Assembly (NCBI RefSeq): GCF_003112675.1
Contig: NZ_BFAY01000011.1
Coordinates: forward strand, 124,001 to 188,000
Source of the DNA: Leptospira johnsonii
Lineage (GTDB): Bacteria > Spirochaetota > Leptospiria > Leptospirales > Leptospiraceae
Direction of reading: 5' to 3'
DNA: 64,000 nucleotides
Below the pieces are notes generated by a model that saw nothing but the letters and a program-made list of their open reading frames with translations, ran no database searches and had not been told where the DNA came from. The translations under genes were made by a program, and so were the position numbers. This document shows, in pieces, positions 8,797-18,721 of this stretch. How positions within the stretch are numbered: position 1 is the stretch's first letter; each line of letters starts with the position of its first letter.

Positions 8797-9687
8797 ATGG
8801 AACTTCCTAAAGCAAAAAAAGGAAAGCGAGCATTATTGGTAGAAGGAGGAGGAATGAAAGGAGCGTTTGCCGGAGGAGTATTACATTCTTTGAATTGTAT
8901 TCTACCTGCCAAAAATTTCGATCTTGTCCTTGCCGTTTCTTCAGGAGCTTGTTGTGCTGCATACTACGCGACTACACCTGATCCTGAGCCGGTTTCCGGA
9001 GATCATACACTTTCTATTTGGAAATACGAACTCGCAGGCAAAAAATTAATCTCGGTCTTTCATCCTCTTTTCGGAAAACCGTTCTTAGATCAGAAATATT
9101 TAATAGATTACCTATTCCGAAAAAAATATAGGATCGTGACCGAAAATTTAGGAAAAAAAGGACTACCTGAACTAAGGATCGCAGTCAGCAATCTTCGATC
9201 CAGATCTATAGAATATAGAAAAGCCACAAAAGAAAATTTATTCGATCTATTAAAGGCAGCAACATCACTTCCGATTGCAACCAAAGGAAAATATAAGGTA
9301 GAAGGAGAATATCTATCCGATGCAGCAATCCTGAATCCTTTGCCTCTACAAGATTTGATCGAGGCAGGATATAAGGATATAACGGTAGTATTAAACTCGC
9401 CTATTCAACATTCATCTCCTCCGCTCACATCTATAAGCAGATTTTTATCTTTTCCTCTGGATCGCAAACTATCCAAGATCATGAAATTTTCCCATCATAC
9501 GAATTATAATACTGCAAGAGAAATCGCATCTAATCCACCTAAAGGAGTTCGCATTTATACGATTGCACCCGAATCTAAACTTCCTGTCGGATTAATCACA
9601 ACGAAACAATCCAAGCTTGAAGCAACAGTCGAACTAGGAAAAGAAATCGGAAGAAAGGCCGCAAAATTTTTAAAACGAAAGCTATGA
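8797..9687 (+). CDS. Patatin-like phospholipase
   Basis: The 296-residue protein has AGGAG six bases before the ATG. Patatin motifs are present: the oxyanion loop EGGGMKGAFAGG (residues 16-27), the nucleophile elbow AVSSG with Ser48 (the first Gly of GxSxG is Ala), and the catalytic Asp175 in LSDAAILN. The family hydrolyses acyl chains from phospholipids or other lipids. There is no signal peptide or membrane segment, so it is likely cytoplasmic or membrane-peripheral; the YchK/RssA-like group is closest in size. Its stop overlaps the next start by 4 bp. Confidence 0.9.
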   Translation: MELPKAKKGKRALLVEGGGMKGAFAGGVLHSLNCILPAKNFDLVLAVSSGACCAAYYATTPDPEPVSGDHTLSIWKYELAGKKLISVFHPLFGKPFLDQKYLIDYLFRKKYRIVTENLGKKGLPELRIAVSNLRSRSIEYRKATKENLFDLLKAATSLPIATKGKYKVEGEYLSDAAILNPLPLQDLIEAGYKDITVVLNSPIQHSSPPLTSISRFLSFPLDRKLSKIMKFSHHTNYNTAREIASNPPKGVRIYTIAPESKLPVGLITTKQSKLEATVELGKEIGRKAAKFLKRKL

Positions 9688-10043
9688 AAACGATTTCCTT
9701 CCCCTCTCTCAAACCTGCGCTCGATCGGATCAATTATGAATTGATAATGGACTTCGAAGAACATCATCCTAGAGTGTATATCCATCTAGAATGGAATTCG
9801 AAAGAATATAAGAAAGAGCCTCGTTACGAATTCCCGGAGGGGGGACTTCTTTTTATCAATGTTCCAACTTGGGAGTGGATGGATTTTATAGATGGAATCC
9901 AACCTCCTGAGATGGAAATCAAAGACTTTCGGATAGAATTCATTTGTTTTCCTGAAGATAGAAGAAAAACGGACACCGCCTCAAGATTCTCCATCCGTTA
10001 TCCGGCATATCCGGAACCAATGGTCTACCTCACCAGGTTCTAA
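9684..10043 (+). CDS. Small hypothetical protein coupled to patatin gene
   Basis: A 119-residue soluble protein rich in aromatic and acidic residues (HPRVYIHLEWNSKEY, VPTWEWMDFIDGI). It starts within the patatin stop codon (ATGA overlap), so the two are translationally coupled and may work together. No known domain, signal peptide or membrane segment was recognised. Its end lies 4 bp before the next FNR-type box, which marks the end of this transcription unit. Confidence 0.8.
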   Translation: MKTISFPSLKPALDRINYELIMDFEEHHPRVYIHLEWNSKEYKKEPRYEFPEGGLLFINVPTWEWMDFIDGIQPPEMEIKDFRIEFICFPEDRRKTDTASRFSIRYPAYPEPMVYLTRF

Positions 10044-10047
10044 AAAA

Positions 10048-10061
10048 TTGATTTGAATCAA
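10048..10061. promoter_or_regulatory. Perfect FNR/DNR-type box upstream of FadL-like gene
   Basis: TTGATTTGAATCAA is an exact TTGAT-N4-ATCAA palindrome. A consensus TATAAT (10083-10088) is centred exactly 31 bp downstream of the box centre. This puts the predicted transcription start at about 10095, with the box centred near -41, the classic class-II FNR geometry. Confidence 0.88.
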
Positions 10062-10094
10062 TGCGCTAATTATGGTTTTTTGTATAATTTGAGA

Positions 10095-11525
10095 ATGAAA
10101 CTCGGAATTAATATCATATTTTTTAAAATATTGCCTCAATCGAGAAAAGGAGCGATCCCCTTCTTACTGACCCTTCTCCTCATATTATCAATAAACTCTT
10201 CCGTGTACGGATTCCAAGGGATCATGCCAACTTCATTCGGAGCGAGGCAAGCCGGGATGGGAGGCGCATTCCAAGCAGTCGGAGGTTCCGTTATGGACTT
10301 AGAATCCAATCCATCTCATTTGGCAAGGCTCACTACTCCTAAATGGGAGTTCGGCACTTCTGTTCATTTTGCAAAAATAGAATATTCAGATTCTTTTATA
10401 GACCAAGACCCTAACCTTTCCTACCAGAATAAGATCCTAGAAACTCCGAGAGCAGTTTTTCCATATATGGGCTATATCCATCCTGTCACGGATCGGCTCG
10501 GGATTGGATTCGCATTGTATACACAAGGAGGAGGAGGAGGTTCTTTTTCAAATATCACTCGGATCTCACCTGGCAAACAAAGTTTAAATGATACCTTAGG
10601 TGGAGATGTTCCTTTCGGAACAGAAAGAAAATTACAAGAAGATCTTAAATTCAAATTTATGCTTACTAAGCTGACTATAGGAGCCGGATATAGATTCGGA
10701 AATCTATCCGTAGGTTTAGGACTTGATCTTGCCTATGCATTTATGGAAATGAAGAAGACAAATATGGATCTGAGCAGGACAGTCGAACTGCCCGGCAGCC
10801 TTGCGTATAATAGCGATCCTGCTTACTCATACGGAGGAAAATTAGGATTTTCTTATGAACTCTCCTCAAGTATAAGAGTAGCTTACTCTTATACACTTCG
10901 AAACGTTTTACATATGGACGGACAAATGAAGGTAGAAGGAGAAGATCCGATCGTCAAAAACGGATCTCGCGTTTCAAGATATATGGTTTGGCCGGATCGA
11001 CATATTTTCGGGATCTCTTATCGTAATAATTCTTGGATTTTCGATTTTGATATTAAGTTCATTCCTTGGTCCCAAAGTTTTCGCACAAATCGTTTTATCT
11101 TAGAGCAACCGTTAGTAACTACTCCAGTCGGTTCGGAATCAAACGTAATGCAGATGAATTTCAGATGGAGAGATCAATATTGTTTCGCTTTAGGCGCGGA
11201 ATACGAGTGGAAATACGGATTTAGATTTAGAGCAGGATACAGTTACGCTAAAACCCCAATGACTCCCCAAGGATTAAATCCAATGCTTGGGACCACGAAT
11301 GAACATCATCTTGCAGGAGGGTTAGGATATTATACTACGAGCGGTTCTGCGCTTCATTTTGCGATAGAATATGCATTTCCAAAATCTATGAAGGGAAGCG
11401 AGTCTTCTGATTGGACCTTGGCACATTCTATCTTTTCTGCAAAGGAAATCCAACTGGCGCAATTCCAATTCAGCAAATCAGTTTCAGTATTGAGCTTAAG
11501 TTTTGGTATTGAGAAAAATATTTAA
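10095..11525 (+). CDS. FadL/OmpP1-like outer-membrane transport protein
   Basis: About 476 residues from the ATG at 10095. The hydrophobic signal (IPFLLTLLLILSINSSVYG) is followed by FQGIMPTSFGARQAGMGGA, the N-terminal hatch motif of the OmpP1/FadL/TodX family, then alternating beta-strand sequence. A FadL-type hydrophobic-substrate channel of the outer membrane is the best reading. The start is uncertain: the predicted transcription start coincides with this ATG, giving a leaderless message. A TTG at 10131 would give a tidier signal peptide but also lacks a ribosome-binding site. It follows a perfect FNR-type box, so it is probably induced with the nos-region genes. Confidence 0.88.
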   Translation: MKLGINIIFFKILPQSRKGAIPFLLTLLLILSINSSVYGFQGIMPTSFGARQAGMGGAFQAVGGSVMDLESNPSHLARLTTPKWEFGTSVHFAKIEYSDSFIDQDPNLSYQNKILETPRAVFPYMGYIHPVTDRLGIGFALYTQGGGGGSFSNITRISPGKQSLNDTLGGDVPFGTERKLQEDLKFKFMLTKLTIGAGYRFGNLSVGLGLDLAYAFMEMKKTNMDLSRTVELPGSLAYNSDPAYSYGGKLGFSYELSSSIRVAYSYTLRNVLHMDGQMKVEGEDPIVKNGSRVSRYMVWPDRHIFGISYRNNSWIFDFDIKFIPWSQSFRTNRFILEQPLVTTPVGSESNVMQMNFRWRDQYCFALGAEYEWKYGFRFRAGYSYAKTPMTPQGLNPMLGTTNEHHLAGGLGYYTTSGSALHFAIEYAFPKSMKGSESSDWTLAHSIFSAKEIQLAQFQFSKSVSVLSLSFGIEKNI

Positions 11526-11536
11526 GGGGGAAGGGT

Positions 11537-11899
11537 TCAAAAATGAGAATCTATCAGACTCTTCAATTGATCGATCTGTAATGGTTTTACAAAATAACCC
11601 AAAGGTTTAGTTAAGGCGGCTCTATCTTTAGTGCCTCTATCCTGGTATCCGGTGACAAAAACGATGGGAATATCTACATCCTCTTTGATCTCGGAAGCTG
11701 CGGCAATCCCATCCATTTCTCCTGCGAGAGTGATATCCATTAAGATCAGATCAGGACGATCTTCCTTCGCGATCCGAACCGCCTCTTCTCCTGATGTGGC
11801 GAGGTCTATCACATTATATCCGATCTTTTTCAGCTCTCTTCGGATCAACATGGCAGTAATGACCTCGTCTTCTACAAGAAGCACGTTTAAACCGTTCAT
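11537..11899 (-). CDS. Stand-alone receiver-domain response regulator
   Basis: A 120-residue CheY-like receiver with the acidic pair in VEDE (residues 9-12), phospho-acceptor Asp55 (LILMDITL), Thr83 (FVTGY) and Lys105 (YFVKP). There is no output domain, so it signals by protein interaction or phosphotransfer. It follows the histidine kinase gene by 6 bp and is its obvious partner. Receiver-only proteins with this sequence style often pair with HisKA_2 kinases. Confidence 0.92.
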   Translation of the reverse strand: MNGLNVLLVEDEVITAMLIRRELKKIGYNVIDLATSGEEAVRIAKEDRPDLILMDITLAGEMDGIAAASEIKEDVDIPIVFVTGYQDRGTKDRAALTKPLGYFVKPLQIDQLKSLIDSHF

Positions 11900-11905
11900 T
11901 ATTAG

Positions 11906-13399
11906 TTACACCCGCTTCTTATATATATTATTCGGAAAATCGATCTCGCATTGGAACTTCGAGCCTGTCTTAAAACGGACCTTTCCTGATAGTTGATTTT
12001 CCGCGATCCCTTGGATGAGCTGTATACCTAGAGAACTACAACTTTTAAAATTGTAATCTTCCTTCATTCCTACTCCATCATCGGAATATATTAAATGAAA
12101 TCTATTATCCTTACCTTCGTAGAAAGAGATCGAGATATTCCCGGAAGAAGCTTCCGGGAAAGCATATTTGACCGAATTATTCAAAAGTTCAGAAAGGATC
12201 AAACCGATAGGAATTACTACGTCAAAAAGAAGTTTCCGATCTTCGATCTCCATCTTAAGACTCAGCTTGCAGGAATCATTGCTGTTGCTCTGCAATGCAT
12301 AATTCGATAACTCGGAGATATATTGTTTTATTTGTACGGAAGATAGATCTTGCCCGGAAAATAGCAATCGATGGACAAGAGAGATCGCTTGAATACGATC
12401 CTGGATCCTATACACTACCGTTTTAATTTCTGGACTGTCCGGATATGCCTCTGCTTGCAAAAAGATCAAACTACCAATCACTTGCAGGGTATTATTGGAA
12501 CGATGATATATCTCTCGGATCAAGTTTTCTTTCTCGACCAAGGATCTGGACAATATCTCGTTTGTTTCTAGGATTTTTCGATATGGGCTATTAATCGAAG
12601 ATATAAAAACACCTTTGTAAATCAAGCAGAAAGAAACGATCTTATAAATATGGCCTAGTATATTATATATATCGAATACAGTAGTGTACACCGCAAATAC
12701 AAGCTCGCTGAATATAGAAAAGATAAATGCGTAAATATAGTATTTAGTATGACTCCAGCCAAACCTAGGTATCCTAAATCGATAAGCGATCAAAGCAAGA
12801 ACAAGGATGAAAATAATAACGAACTCCGAAACCCGTTTAAAATGTGTTAAACCAATCTCAGGAGAAAAGGTAACAGGGAGAAGGTCCGGATAATAGGTTA
12901 CTCCAATGAATGTAAATATAGAAACTAGACCCGGCACAATAAGTATCCATCTTTTCCGCGTAAATAGACCGTTTTCGTTCGGAACAAATGCACTCACCAA
13001 AAACGAAATTGCCGCAAAGAGACGAACTATGATCCAGAACTGTGTGGATTTATTAGGAGAATTCGGGGTAAGTAGATCCGGCATGCCGGTGTAGCCCAGC
13101 ATATGCATCATATCCATTAAGGCGATTCCCAAACATGCAGTCCCTAAAAATAAGGTGTGACTATCTTTACTTTGTGCATAAGTAAACCAGCCTACTCCGA
13201 AAATAGACATCGATACTATAATACTGAATGATTCGGCTATATTATGAAAAACGAGATAAGGAGGAATTTCGGATTCGAAATAGACTGACGAATGAAAAAC
13301 CTGAATGACGAGTATGGGAAGAGAAGCAAGAAATAAGACTATAACTACGTTCAGCCAATGACGATTCGAATAAGAAGTTTCCTGATCCATTACCGCCAT
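11906..13399 (-). CDS. MASE3-type membrane histidine kinase (HisKA_2)
   Basis: A 497-residue kinase; starts at 13399 or 13390 are both possible. Residues 15-270 form about seven to eight membrane helices resembling the MASE3 sensory module (LVFHNIAESFSIIVSMSIF and MDMMHMLGYTGMPDLL are typical). The DHp helix REIYHRSNNTLQ with His299 is of the HisKA_2 type. The ATPase domain has N- and G-box sequences (LLNNSVKYAF, DDGVGM, SLGIQLI). The gene is preceded by an FNR-type box at 13483-13496 and followed by its receiver partner. The ligand of MASE3 modules is not known. Confidence 0.9.
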   Translation of the reverse strand: MAVMDQETSYSNRHWLNVVIVLFLASLPILVIQVFHSSVYFESEIPPYLVFHNIAESFSIIVSMSIFGVGWFTYAQSKDSHTLFLGTACLGIALMDMMHMLGYTGMPDLLTPNSPNKSTQFWIIVRLFAAISFLVSAFVPNENGLFTRKRWILIVPGLVSIFTFIGVTYYPDLLPVTFSPEIGLTHFKRVSEFVIIFILVLALIAYRFRIPRFGWSHTKYYIYAFIFSIFSELVFAVYTTVFDIYNILGHIYKIVSFCLIYKGVFISSINSPYRKILETNEILSRSLVEKENLIREIYHRSNNTLQVIGSLIFLQAEAYPDSPEIKTVVYRIQDRIQAISLVHRLLFSGQDLSSVQIKQYISELSNYALQSNSNDSCKLSLKMEIEDRKLLFDVVIPIGLILSELLNNSVKYAFPEASSGNISISFYEGKDNRFHLIYSDDGVGMKEDYNFKSCSSLGIQLIQGIAENQLSGKVRFKTGSKFQCEIDFPNNIYKKRV

Positions 13400-13482
13400 T
13401 CCGATCTGAAATGAGTTTAATGTATGTATGAGTAAAAATAAATTCTGTCATTCAGAATTCTTACAATTCATTGATCGGAATG

Positions 13483-13496
13483 TTGACAAATATCAA
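13483..13496. promoter_or_regulatory. FNR/DNR-type box upstream of histidine kinase gene
   Basis: TTGACAAATATCAA has the same half-sites as the nos-region box (TTGAC...ATCAA), one base from the perfect palindrome. It lies 84 bp before the kinase start on the minus strand. The -10 candidate at the expected distance (AAGAAT, 13462-13457) matches only four of six bases, so class-II activation is less clear here than at the other sites. Confidence 0.68.
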
Positions 13497-13503
13497 TGAG
13501 GGA

Positions 13504-14859
13504 TCACTCGTCCCTTACTACCCTGAAATAATTTCCTTCCTTCAAGTTCTCATAACGTTGCCAGTCTATTTTTTTACCTTTAGGGACGTAAGGTAGATCA
13601 GCAGGTTTAATTTTGATACCATGGAATAACGAATAAAGTCCTACTGCTAAACTGATTGCAGTATCCCTTCTTCTTTGGGTTAGGATTTTCATGTCCTTCT
13701 CCTTATCAATATAACCAATTTCCAAATAAGCGGAGATTGCATTGATAAAAGTAGGAAGGCTATAAGTAGAGATATATGGTTTATTGATTGGACCAGGATT
13801 GGATAATTCTTCCTCTTGGTTGGGAAGAGTCCTAAGGCCGTATTGCAAAAATCTCATGAGTTCTGCTGCGGCGTAATGATTGTCTCCCCCGAAACCTTCT
13901 GCACCGTCTTCTCTTCTCCAGAGTTCAGGCTCTCCTCTTTCTCTGTCCCAGAATTTTCCTTTGGCGGAATATTCTGAATGTTTCTTGGCATAAGGTCCCG
14001 GACCGTCTAACACCGCTTTATCGATCCATCCGGAAGGATCCGCATATTTCCAGGTCACCATGTTTTGGCGATACCCTTCGAAATTAGAAAGGTCCGTTTT
14101 TTTTCCGGATTTATTCGGCCAGTACCCATTAAAGTAGATCCAAGCATCCGCTACCGCATTTTCTAAACGCGACCATTCCATTTTGAAACGCATCCATTCG
14201 CTCCAAGGTCCTTCTTCGAATGACTTGGAAGATTTCCCTTCGGATATTTTTCGTAAATTATAGAATGTTCTATAAGAAGGAGACAGTACTGCAGCCATTC
14301 CTCCCGGATGTCCTTTCCAACTTGGATTCAAATGTAAAGATAGAACTAAATAAGGTCGAGCAGCGTTGATCCTGGAAATTCTACCCGGTTTGATCTTACC
14401 TGATTTTTTATCCGGGTAATCGTATAATCTATAAAATGCATTCGGATCGGAAGAAAGATCTGCTCCTTCTTCTTTTGCTGTTTCTTCTCTAGTGAGATCC
14501 GAATCGATCCTGATCCATGGGAGTGTATCATTCGTGAATTTTTTGGCGTAAGTTCTAAATGTTTCGAATCCTTCCGGAGTTTTAGTGAGATCCAAAATTT
14601 CTTTTACTTCTTTTGCAAGAGCTAATACGACTTCACTTTCTCTTCTGGACTTTGTTTGGGCGCCTGCTTTATAAGGTTCCAGATATTTATTGGAGATAGG
14701 ATCGTATTTGTCTCCGTGTTCCTCTTTCGGTTTTAAATCCAAACCTCCATGGCCAGGATCTATGACTATATTATAGGTTCTTTTCGGAATTGTTTCTTGG
14801 GAAGAAACGGAGAGAGAGAATATTAAAAGGAAAAGGATGAGTAAAATTTTTCGTATCAC
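13504..14859 (-). CDS. N-acetylmuramoyl-L-alanine amidase (Amidase_3)
   Basis: A 451-residue exported hydrolase with a clear signal peptide ([16 protein letters not shown]). Zinc-site motifs of Amidase_3 are visible: DPGHGG near residue 38, [11 protein letters not shown] with the conserved Glu, and [10 protein letters not shown] with the conserved His. The family cleaves the MurNAc-L-Ala bond of peptidoglycan in the periplasm. It is longer than the usual catalytic domain (about 200 residues), with inserts between the first two motifs and in the C-terminal half. It may be co-transcribed with the upstream exported protein gene, although a stable hairpin lies between them. Confidence 0.88.
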   Translation of the reverse strand: MIRKILLILFLLIFSLSVSSQETIPKRTYNIVIDPGHGGLDLKPKEEHGDKYDPISNKYLEPYKAGAQTKSRRESEVVLALAKEVKEILDLTKTPEGFETFRTYAKKFTNDTLPWIRIDSDLTREETAKEEGADLSSDPNAFYRLYDYPDKKSGKIKPGRISRINAARPYLVLSLHLNPSWKGHPGGMAAVLSPSYRTFYNLRKISEGKSSKSFEEGPWSEWMRFKMEWSRLENAVADAWIYFNGYWPNKSGKKTDLSNFEGYRQNMVTWKYADPSGWIDKAVLDGPGPYAKKHSEYSAKGKFWDRERGEPELWRREDGAEGFGGDNHYAAAELMRFLQYGLRTLPNQEEELSNPGPINKPYISTYSLPTFINAISAYLEIGYIDKEKDMKILTQRRRDTAISLAVGLYSLFHGIKIKPADLPYVPKGKKIDWQRYENLKEGNYFRVVRDE

Positions 14860-14879
14860 GTATGGAAATTTATTTCTCC

Positions 14880-14908
14880 GGGGATATCAGGCACAGCCTG
14901 GTATCCCC
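14880..14908. other. Strong 13-bp hairpin in intergenic spacer
   Basis: Positions 14880-14892 and 14896-14908 form a 13-bp stem (GGGGATA and CAGGC paired, one G-T wobble) with loop ACA. It lies 20 bp before the amidase start on the minus strand and 49 bp after the preceding stop. No T-run follows on either strand, so it is not a standard intrinsic terminator. It could be an RNA-processing, stability or attenuation element. Confidence 0.6.
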
Positions 14909-14957
14909 TCATGATACGTCAAGGAAGGAATCCGAATGTTTTCCTTCGGGAGATATT

Positions 14958-15713
14958 TTAAAGTTTGGTTTCTGCGTACACCATATTGCGGTTATCGCTC
15001 AGATCCACCTTATATTTCTCCCGGACATTTTTACTTTCCTCTTCGGTCTTTAATTTGCTCAGGATGGAAATTCCATATTCTTTCGCGATGCGGAGATGCA
15101 TTAGACTGTCCTTATATCTGGAGTCCCTTCTCATCTTCTCCGCTTGGATGAACTGGTAGTAAGCGATCTGAAGTTTGTGCTGGTTATGAGAAACTTCTCT
15201 TCCCGCATATCCTTTTGCTGCAGCCCCAGGTCCGGACTTTTGTTCGATAGAAACGATCGCGTCCGCACATTCCCCCAATAGCTGATCCACTTTTTGGTTG
15301 TATAGATCGGAAAATTTTCCGTACAACTTATTGGTCTCGTCTTCCGTTTCCTTCATTTTACGGCCGGCGACAATATACTTGCGCATTAAAGAATATCGAT
15401 ATGCTTCGTTGTATTTTTTCCAGATGGTATCGAAATCCTGTTGGGAATTCTGGACCTGAGATCCGAAATTTTTTACAACCACTTCTAGAGCACCTAAATC
15501 ACCTTTGATCTTGTTCTGAGTGGAATCCAAGGTCCTGGCAAAATGAAATTCCTCCAAATAATCTCCCTGGTATTTAGGATCTTCGGCTGCGTTAGCCAAG
15601 GCAGAACCCTTACCGTCATTACTTGTAGGTTTATTTTGTGCAGTTACGCCGTACGAAATTAAGAAGAATGCCGCAAGAACCGCGACCATCCGAGGGAAAG
15701 AAATTTTTGTCAT
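14958..15713 (-). CDS. Exported coiled-coil hypothetical protein
   Basis: A 251-residue protein from the ATG at 15713 (AAGGG eight bases upstream). A signal peptide ([17 protein letters not shown]) is followed by a low-complexity stretch and then long amphipathic helices with charged heptads (residues about 60-250, for example [17 protein letters not shown]). No catalytic motif or known domain was recognised. A periplasmic helical protein acting beside the peptidoglycan amidase gene downstream is possible but unproven. Confidence 0.8.
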   Translation of the reverse strand: MTKISFPRMVAVLAAFFLISYGVTAQNKPTSNDGKGSALANAAEDPKYQGDYLEEFHFARTLDSTQNKIKGDLGALEVVVKNFGSQVQNSQQDFDTIWKKYNEAYRYSLMRKYIVAGRKMKETEDETNKLYGKFSDLYNQKVDQLLGECADAIVSIEQKSGPGAAAKGYAGREVSHNQHKLQIAYYQFIQAEKMRRDSRYKDSLMHLRIAKEYGISILSKLKTEEESKNVREKYKVDLSDNRNMVYAETKL

Positions 15714-15767
15714 GTGATCGACCCTTCGCGGTAATATAACACAACGCTTAAGAAGCAAACAAGCTTT

Positions 15768-16454
15768 TTATTGCTTAAAATCGAAACATAATATTCCGTC
15801 ACCAACAGGGAATAAGGTGTATTCTATCTTAGAATTTTTGGTTAGGGACCATAATTTACGCACCGCCTGGTCTGAAGGAGCTTGGTTTTCAGGATCTGCA
15901 ATCCTCCCATGCCAGAGAACATTATCGTAGATCACTCTTAGATTTCTGGTTCTACCTTTTTCCAGGATAATTTCTAAAATTTCAGGGTAACGGATCTTAT
16001 CGCAGTCCACAAACATCAGTTCTTTTTGTCCGGAAGAAGAAGTCCCCAAAAACTCTTTTGCGATCTCGGAGCAGTCCGCATTCTTAAATTCCACTCTGGA
16101 AGAATTTGGCTCCAGTTTAGAAAGAAATTCTTTCGCAACTTGGATAAACTCCGCCTCTCGGTCCACAGTTTGGATCTTAGTGATTTTACGAACTACAGAT
16201 AAGATCCAAAATAAAGAGATCCCATATCCGGTCCCCAATTCCAAAACGAAGTCCGGATCCCAAGAAGAAGCCAAAAATGCGAGAACAGCTCCTGAGGCAG
16301 GAGTCAAAACGGGAAACTTATCCTGAGCTGCCTTCCTTTCCAGATCTTCCAGCCAATCATAAGGGCGTTTTACTAATTCCGAATGGATCCATTCTTCCAA
16401 TCCGTCCTTATAAATAGAAGTCCCGTATTTCTGTTTTGGATTTTGAGAAGCCAT
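15768..16454 (-). CDS. SAM-dependent O-methyltransferase
   Basis: A 228-residue class-I methyltransferase. Motif I is VLELGTGYGISL, the acidic motif IQTVDREAEF follows, and LMFVDCDKIRYPEIL with DNVLWHGR matches the metal-binding region of the O-methyltransferase family 3 (catechol/caffeoyl-CoA type). The start is 3 bp after the upstream stop, so it belongs to the M16-MBL-methyltransferase operon. The substrate cannot be told. Confidence 0.87.
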   Translation of the reverse strand: MASQNPKQKYGTSIYKDGLEEWIHSELVKRPYDWLEDLERKAAQDKFPVLTPASGAVLAFLASSWDPDFVLELGTGYGISLFWILSVVRKITKIQTVDREAEFIQVAKEFLSKLEPNSSRVEFKNADCSEIAKEFLGTSSSGQKELMFVDCDKIRYPEILEIILEKGRTRNLRVIYDNVLWHGRIADPENQAPSDQAVRKLWSLTKNSKIEYTLFPVGDGILCFDFKQ

Positions 16455-16457
16455 AAA

Positions 16458-17288
16458 TTATTCGGGAATAAAAAGATGGATCCGATCTCTTTCGGAAGGT
16501 GGAATTCTTTTAGAGAATACTCTTCGAATATAAGCGGGAGGATAACGTTTAGAAAAATGGATCAGAACTATCTTTTCGTTTTTGAAAGAAGAGAGGTGAT
16601 GCATTATCTCGTCCAAGTGAATATGCCCCCACTCCCTGGCATCCTCCACATTTCTCTCATGATCTATATAAGTACATTCTAAAAATAGAATTTCTGATTC
16701 TGCTACATCCTTATGAGTCAGGACGTATTCAATTTTAGTATCTCCGGAAAAACTGACCACAGGTTTGGAATGAAGTTCGTTGATTTCAATCCCTTCTTCT
16801 TTCTTTTTTAAAAGTTCGTTCCGGTCCAGCCCTGCAAATTCGGATCTTAACTTTTTTTTCCTTTCGTAGATCGTATAACCTTGGGAATCCACTCTATGGA
16901 AAGTTTTCCATACTTTAAAAAAATGGTACGCGTCTATATCTATTTCTTCCCCTTCTTCCAATCCTTTCATCTCATAGTTGTAAGGGAAATCCTCTATCTT
17001 GGAATAGAGAGATAAAATTTCTCTCATAGGTGCTTCCAAAGTTTTAGGAAGATATATTTTAGGAGGTCCTAATTTACGTAAGGATCTTTGGGAAATATAA
17101 TAAGGAATTCCCGCAGAATGATCCAAATGTGCATGGGTTAAGAGTAACCTTTCTATATTGATACGATCCGGATTTTGGTGTCCAATATCGAACATCAATC
17201 CTAAACGAGGCATGACAACAGAGGTACGGATCCCTCCTTCCGAAATTCCTTCGAATAAATATCCTCTATGTTCGAATTTACAATCCAT
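16458..17288 (-). CDS. Metallo-beta-lactamase-fold hydrolase, RNase Z-like
   Basis: A 276-residue protein with the two-zinc motif [12 protein letters not shown] (residues about 49-60), a later SFSGDT (third metal site) and GHIHLDE with LIHFSKRY near the C-terminus. This order is that of RNase Z-like and related cytoplasmic hydrolases, without the long arm of tRNase Z. It overlaps the preceding M16 stop codon by 1 bp and is coupled to it. tRNA 3'-end processing is possible; a small-molecule hydrolase is also possible. Confidence 0.83.
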   Translation of the reverse strand: MDCKFEHRGYLFEGISEGGIRTSVVMPRLGLMFDIGHQNPDRINIERLLLTHAHLDHSAGIPYYISQRSLRKLGPPKIYLPKTLEAPMREILSLYSKIEDFPYNYEMKGLEEGEEIDIDAYHFFKVWKTFHRVDSQGYTIYERKKKLRSEFAGLDRNELLKKKEEGIEINELHSKPVVSFSGDTKIEYVLTHKDVAESEILFLECTYIDHERNVEDAREWGHIHLDEIMHHLSSFKNEKIVLIHFSKRYPPAYIRRVFSKRIPPSERDRIHLFIPE

Positions 17289-18721
17289 TATGGGATCGGA
17301 TCTTCCGGACCTATTGTTTTTTGTCCAGGCAGGTCAGAAGCGACCGAAGATTTTGGTCCGGAGATCACCGCTGTCAATTTATCTCTTCTAAAATATATCT
17401 TACCCACTCTTCTCAAATCTGCAAGACTTACTTCTTGGATTTTGTCCCTATAATTCTTTAGATAATCCTTAGGCATTTTATGCTCTCTGAATCGGACTTC
17501 GTTTCTGAGAATTTCCACCGAGTCGGTAAACAAGAAGATGAACTTGTTTAGAATTGCCTCTTTTGCATTCTTCAATTCTTCTTCGCTTATATTGGAGAAT
17601 GTAGAATCTCCCAAAATTTCTCCCATGAGATTATAAACCTCCATGGTGCTTTGGGATTTAGTCTGAGTAAAAAAGTAAATTACTGAATGATCCTTTTCGA
17701 ACACAGGATGACTGGAAGAAGAATAAGCCAAACCCTTATCGGATCGGATCTTACTCATGAAGTAAGAAGTAAAACCTCCGCCTCCAACCAAATAATTTAA
17801 AACTTGGACTGCATAAAAATCCTTATCGTTATGAGCAGGCCCAACTCCCAGAAATAAAACCACGTTTTGGGTGTTTGCCTTATCCACGATCAGGTTTTTG
17901 ATCTCTTTACTCTTTAGGTTCTTATTCAATTCTTCCGGACTGGAACCTTGTGATTCCATCACAGGAGATCCGACAAATTTCGGAAGAATATCTCCTAAAA
18001 ACTGAGGGATCTCATCTTGGCTCCATTTACCGCTCACGAGTATAGAGCGTCTGGAACTCAATAATTGGTTTTTATAATATTCTTCTAGATCTTCTTCCTT
18101 TAGTTGCTCGAGTGCGGGCAAAGAAAGAGACTTACCTTTTACTTTACCTTGGTATACAAGTTCGTTTGCCTTTCTAAAAGCGAGTCCCACAATATTATCG
18201 TTTCTTCTTTTGACTTGCTCGCCTAACTGCAATCTTGCGATCTCGAATGCTTCCTTTCCAAAAATCGGCTGTTTTAGGAATTCTGAGATTAAAGCCTTGG
18301 ATTCTCGGTCGTATCTGGAAAGCCAGGAGAATGTTACGGTCACAGTATCCAGATCGGAGTCTACTCTCAGCTTGGAACCGTAGGACTCCCAGACTTCAGC
18401 GAAACTTTCACCAGGATGGGAAATTGTGCCTCCCTTCTTCCAAGCCTCCGGGAAAATTTCAACTAGCTCGAAAGATGTTTTGTTATAGAAAGAAGGTCCT
18501 GAGTAAAAAGTGATCTCCAAAGTTTTGATCGGGAACTCTGAATTTTCCAGATATAAGATCCGAGTATTTGGATCCTGACCGATCTCCTTAATTTCCGGGA
18601 AATGGAATTCTAAAGCGGGGACCTTTACGTCTTTTATGAAATCCCCAGGAGCAGCATCAGAAGCAACAAAGGAGAATAAAAATACGAATGCGGAGATAAT
18701 TAATTTTTTTATAATATTCAT
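17288..18721 (-). CDS. M16-family peptidase homologue without zinc motif
   Basis: A 477-residue exported protein with a signal peptide and the M16 fold. At the place of the HxxEH zinc motif it reads [14 protein letters not shown], so it cannot bind the catalytic zinc. The C-terminal M16 half is well preserved ([21 protein letters not shown]). Non-catalytic M16 subunits pair with active ones, as in mitochondrial processing peptidase and bacterial PqqF-like pairs. The gene starts inside the stop codon of the active M16 gene (ATGA overlap), which fits a stoichiometric heterodimer. Confidence 0.9.
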   Translation of the reverse strand: MNIIKKLIISAFVFLFSFVASDAAPGDFIKDVKVPALEFHFPEIKEIGQDPNTRILYLENSEFPIKTLEITFYSGPSFYNKTSFELVEIFPEAWKKGGTISHPGESFAEVWESYGSKLRVDSDLDTVTVTFSWLSRYDRESKALISEFLKQPIFGKEAFEIARLQLGEQVKRRNDNIVGLAFRKANELVYQGKVKGKSLSLPALEQLKEEDLEEYYKNQLLSSRRSILVSGKWSQDEIPQFLGDILPKFVGSPVMESQGSSPEELNKNLKSKEIKNLIVDKANTQNVVLFLGVGPAHNDKDFYAVQVLNYLVGGGGFTSYFMSKIRSDKGLAYSSSSHPVFEKDHSVIYFFTQTKSQSTMEVYNLMGEILGDSTFSNISEEELKNAKEAILNKFIFLFTDSVEILRNEVRFREHKMPKDYLKNYRDKIQEVSLADLRRVGKIYFRRDKLTAVISGPKSSVASDLPGQKTIGPEDPIP

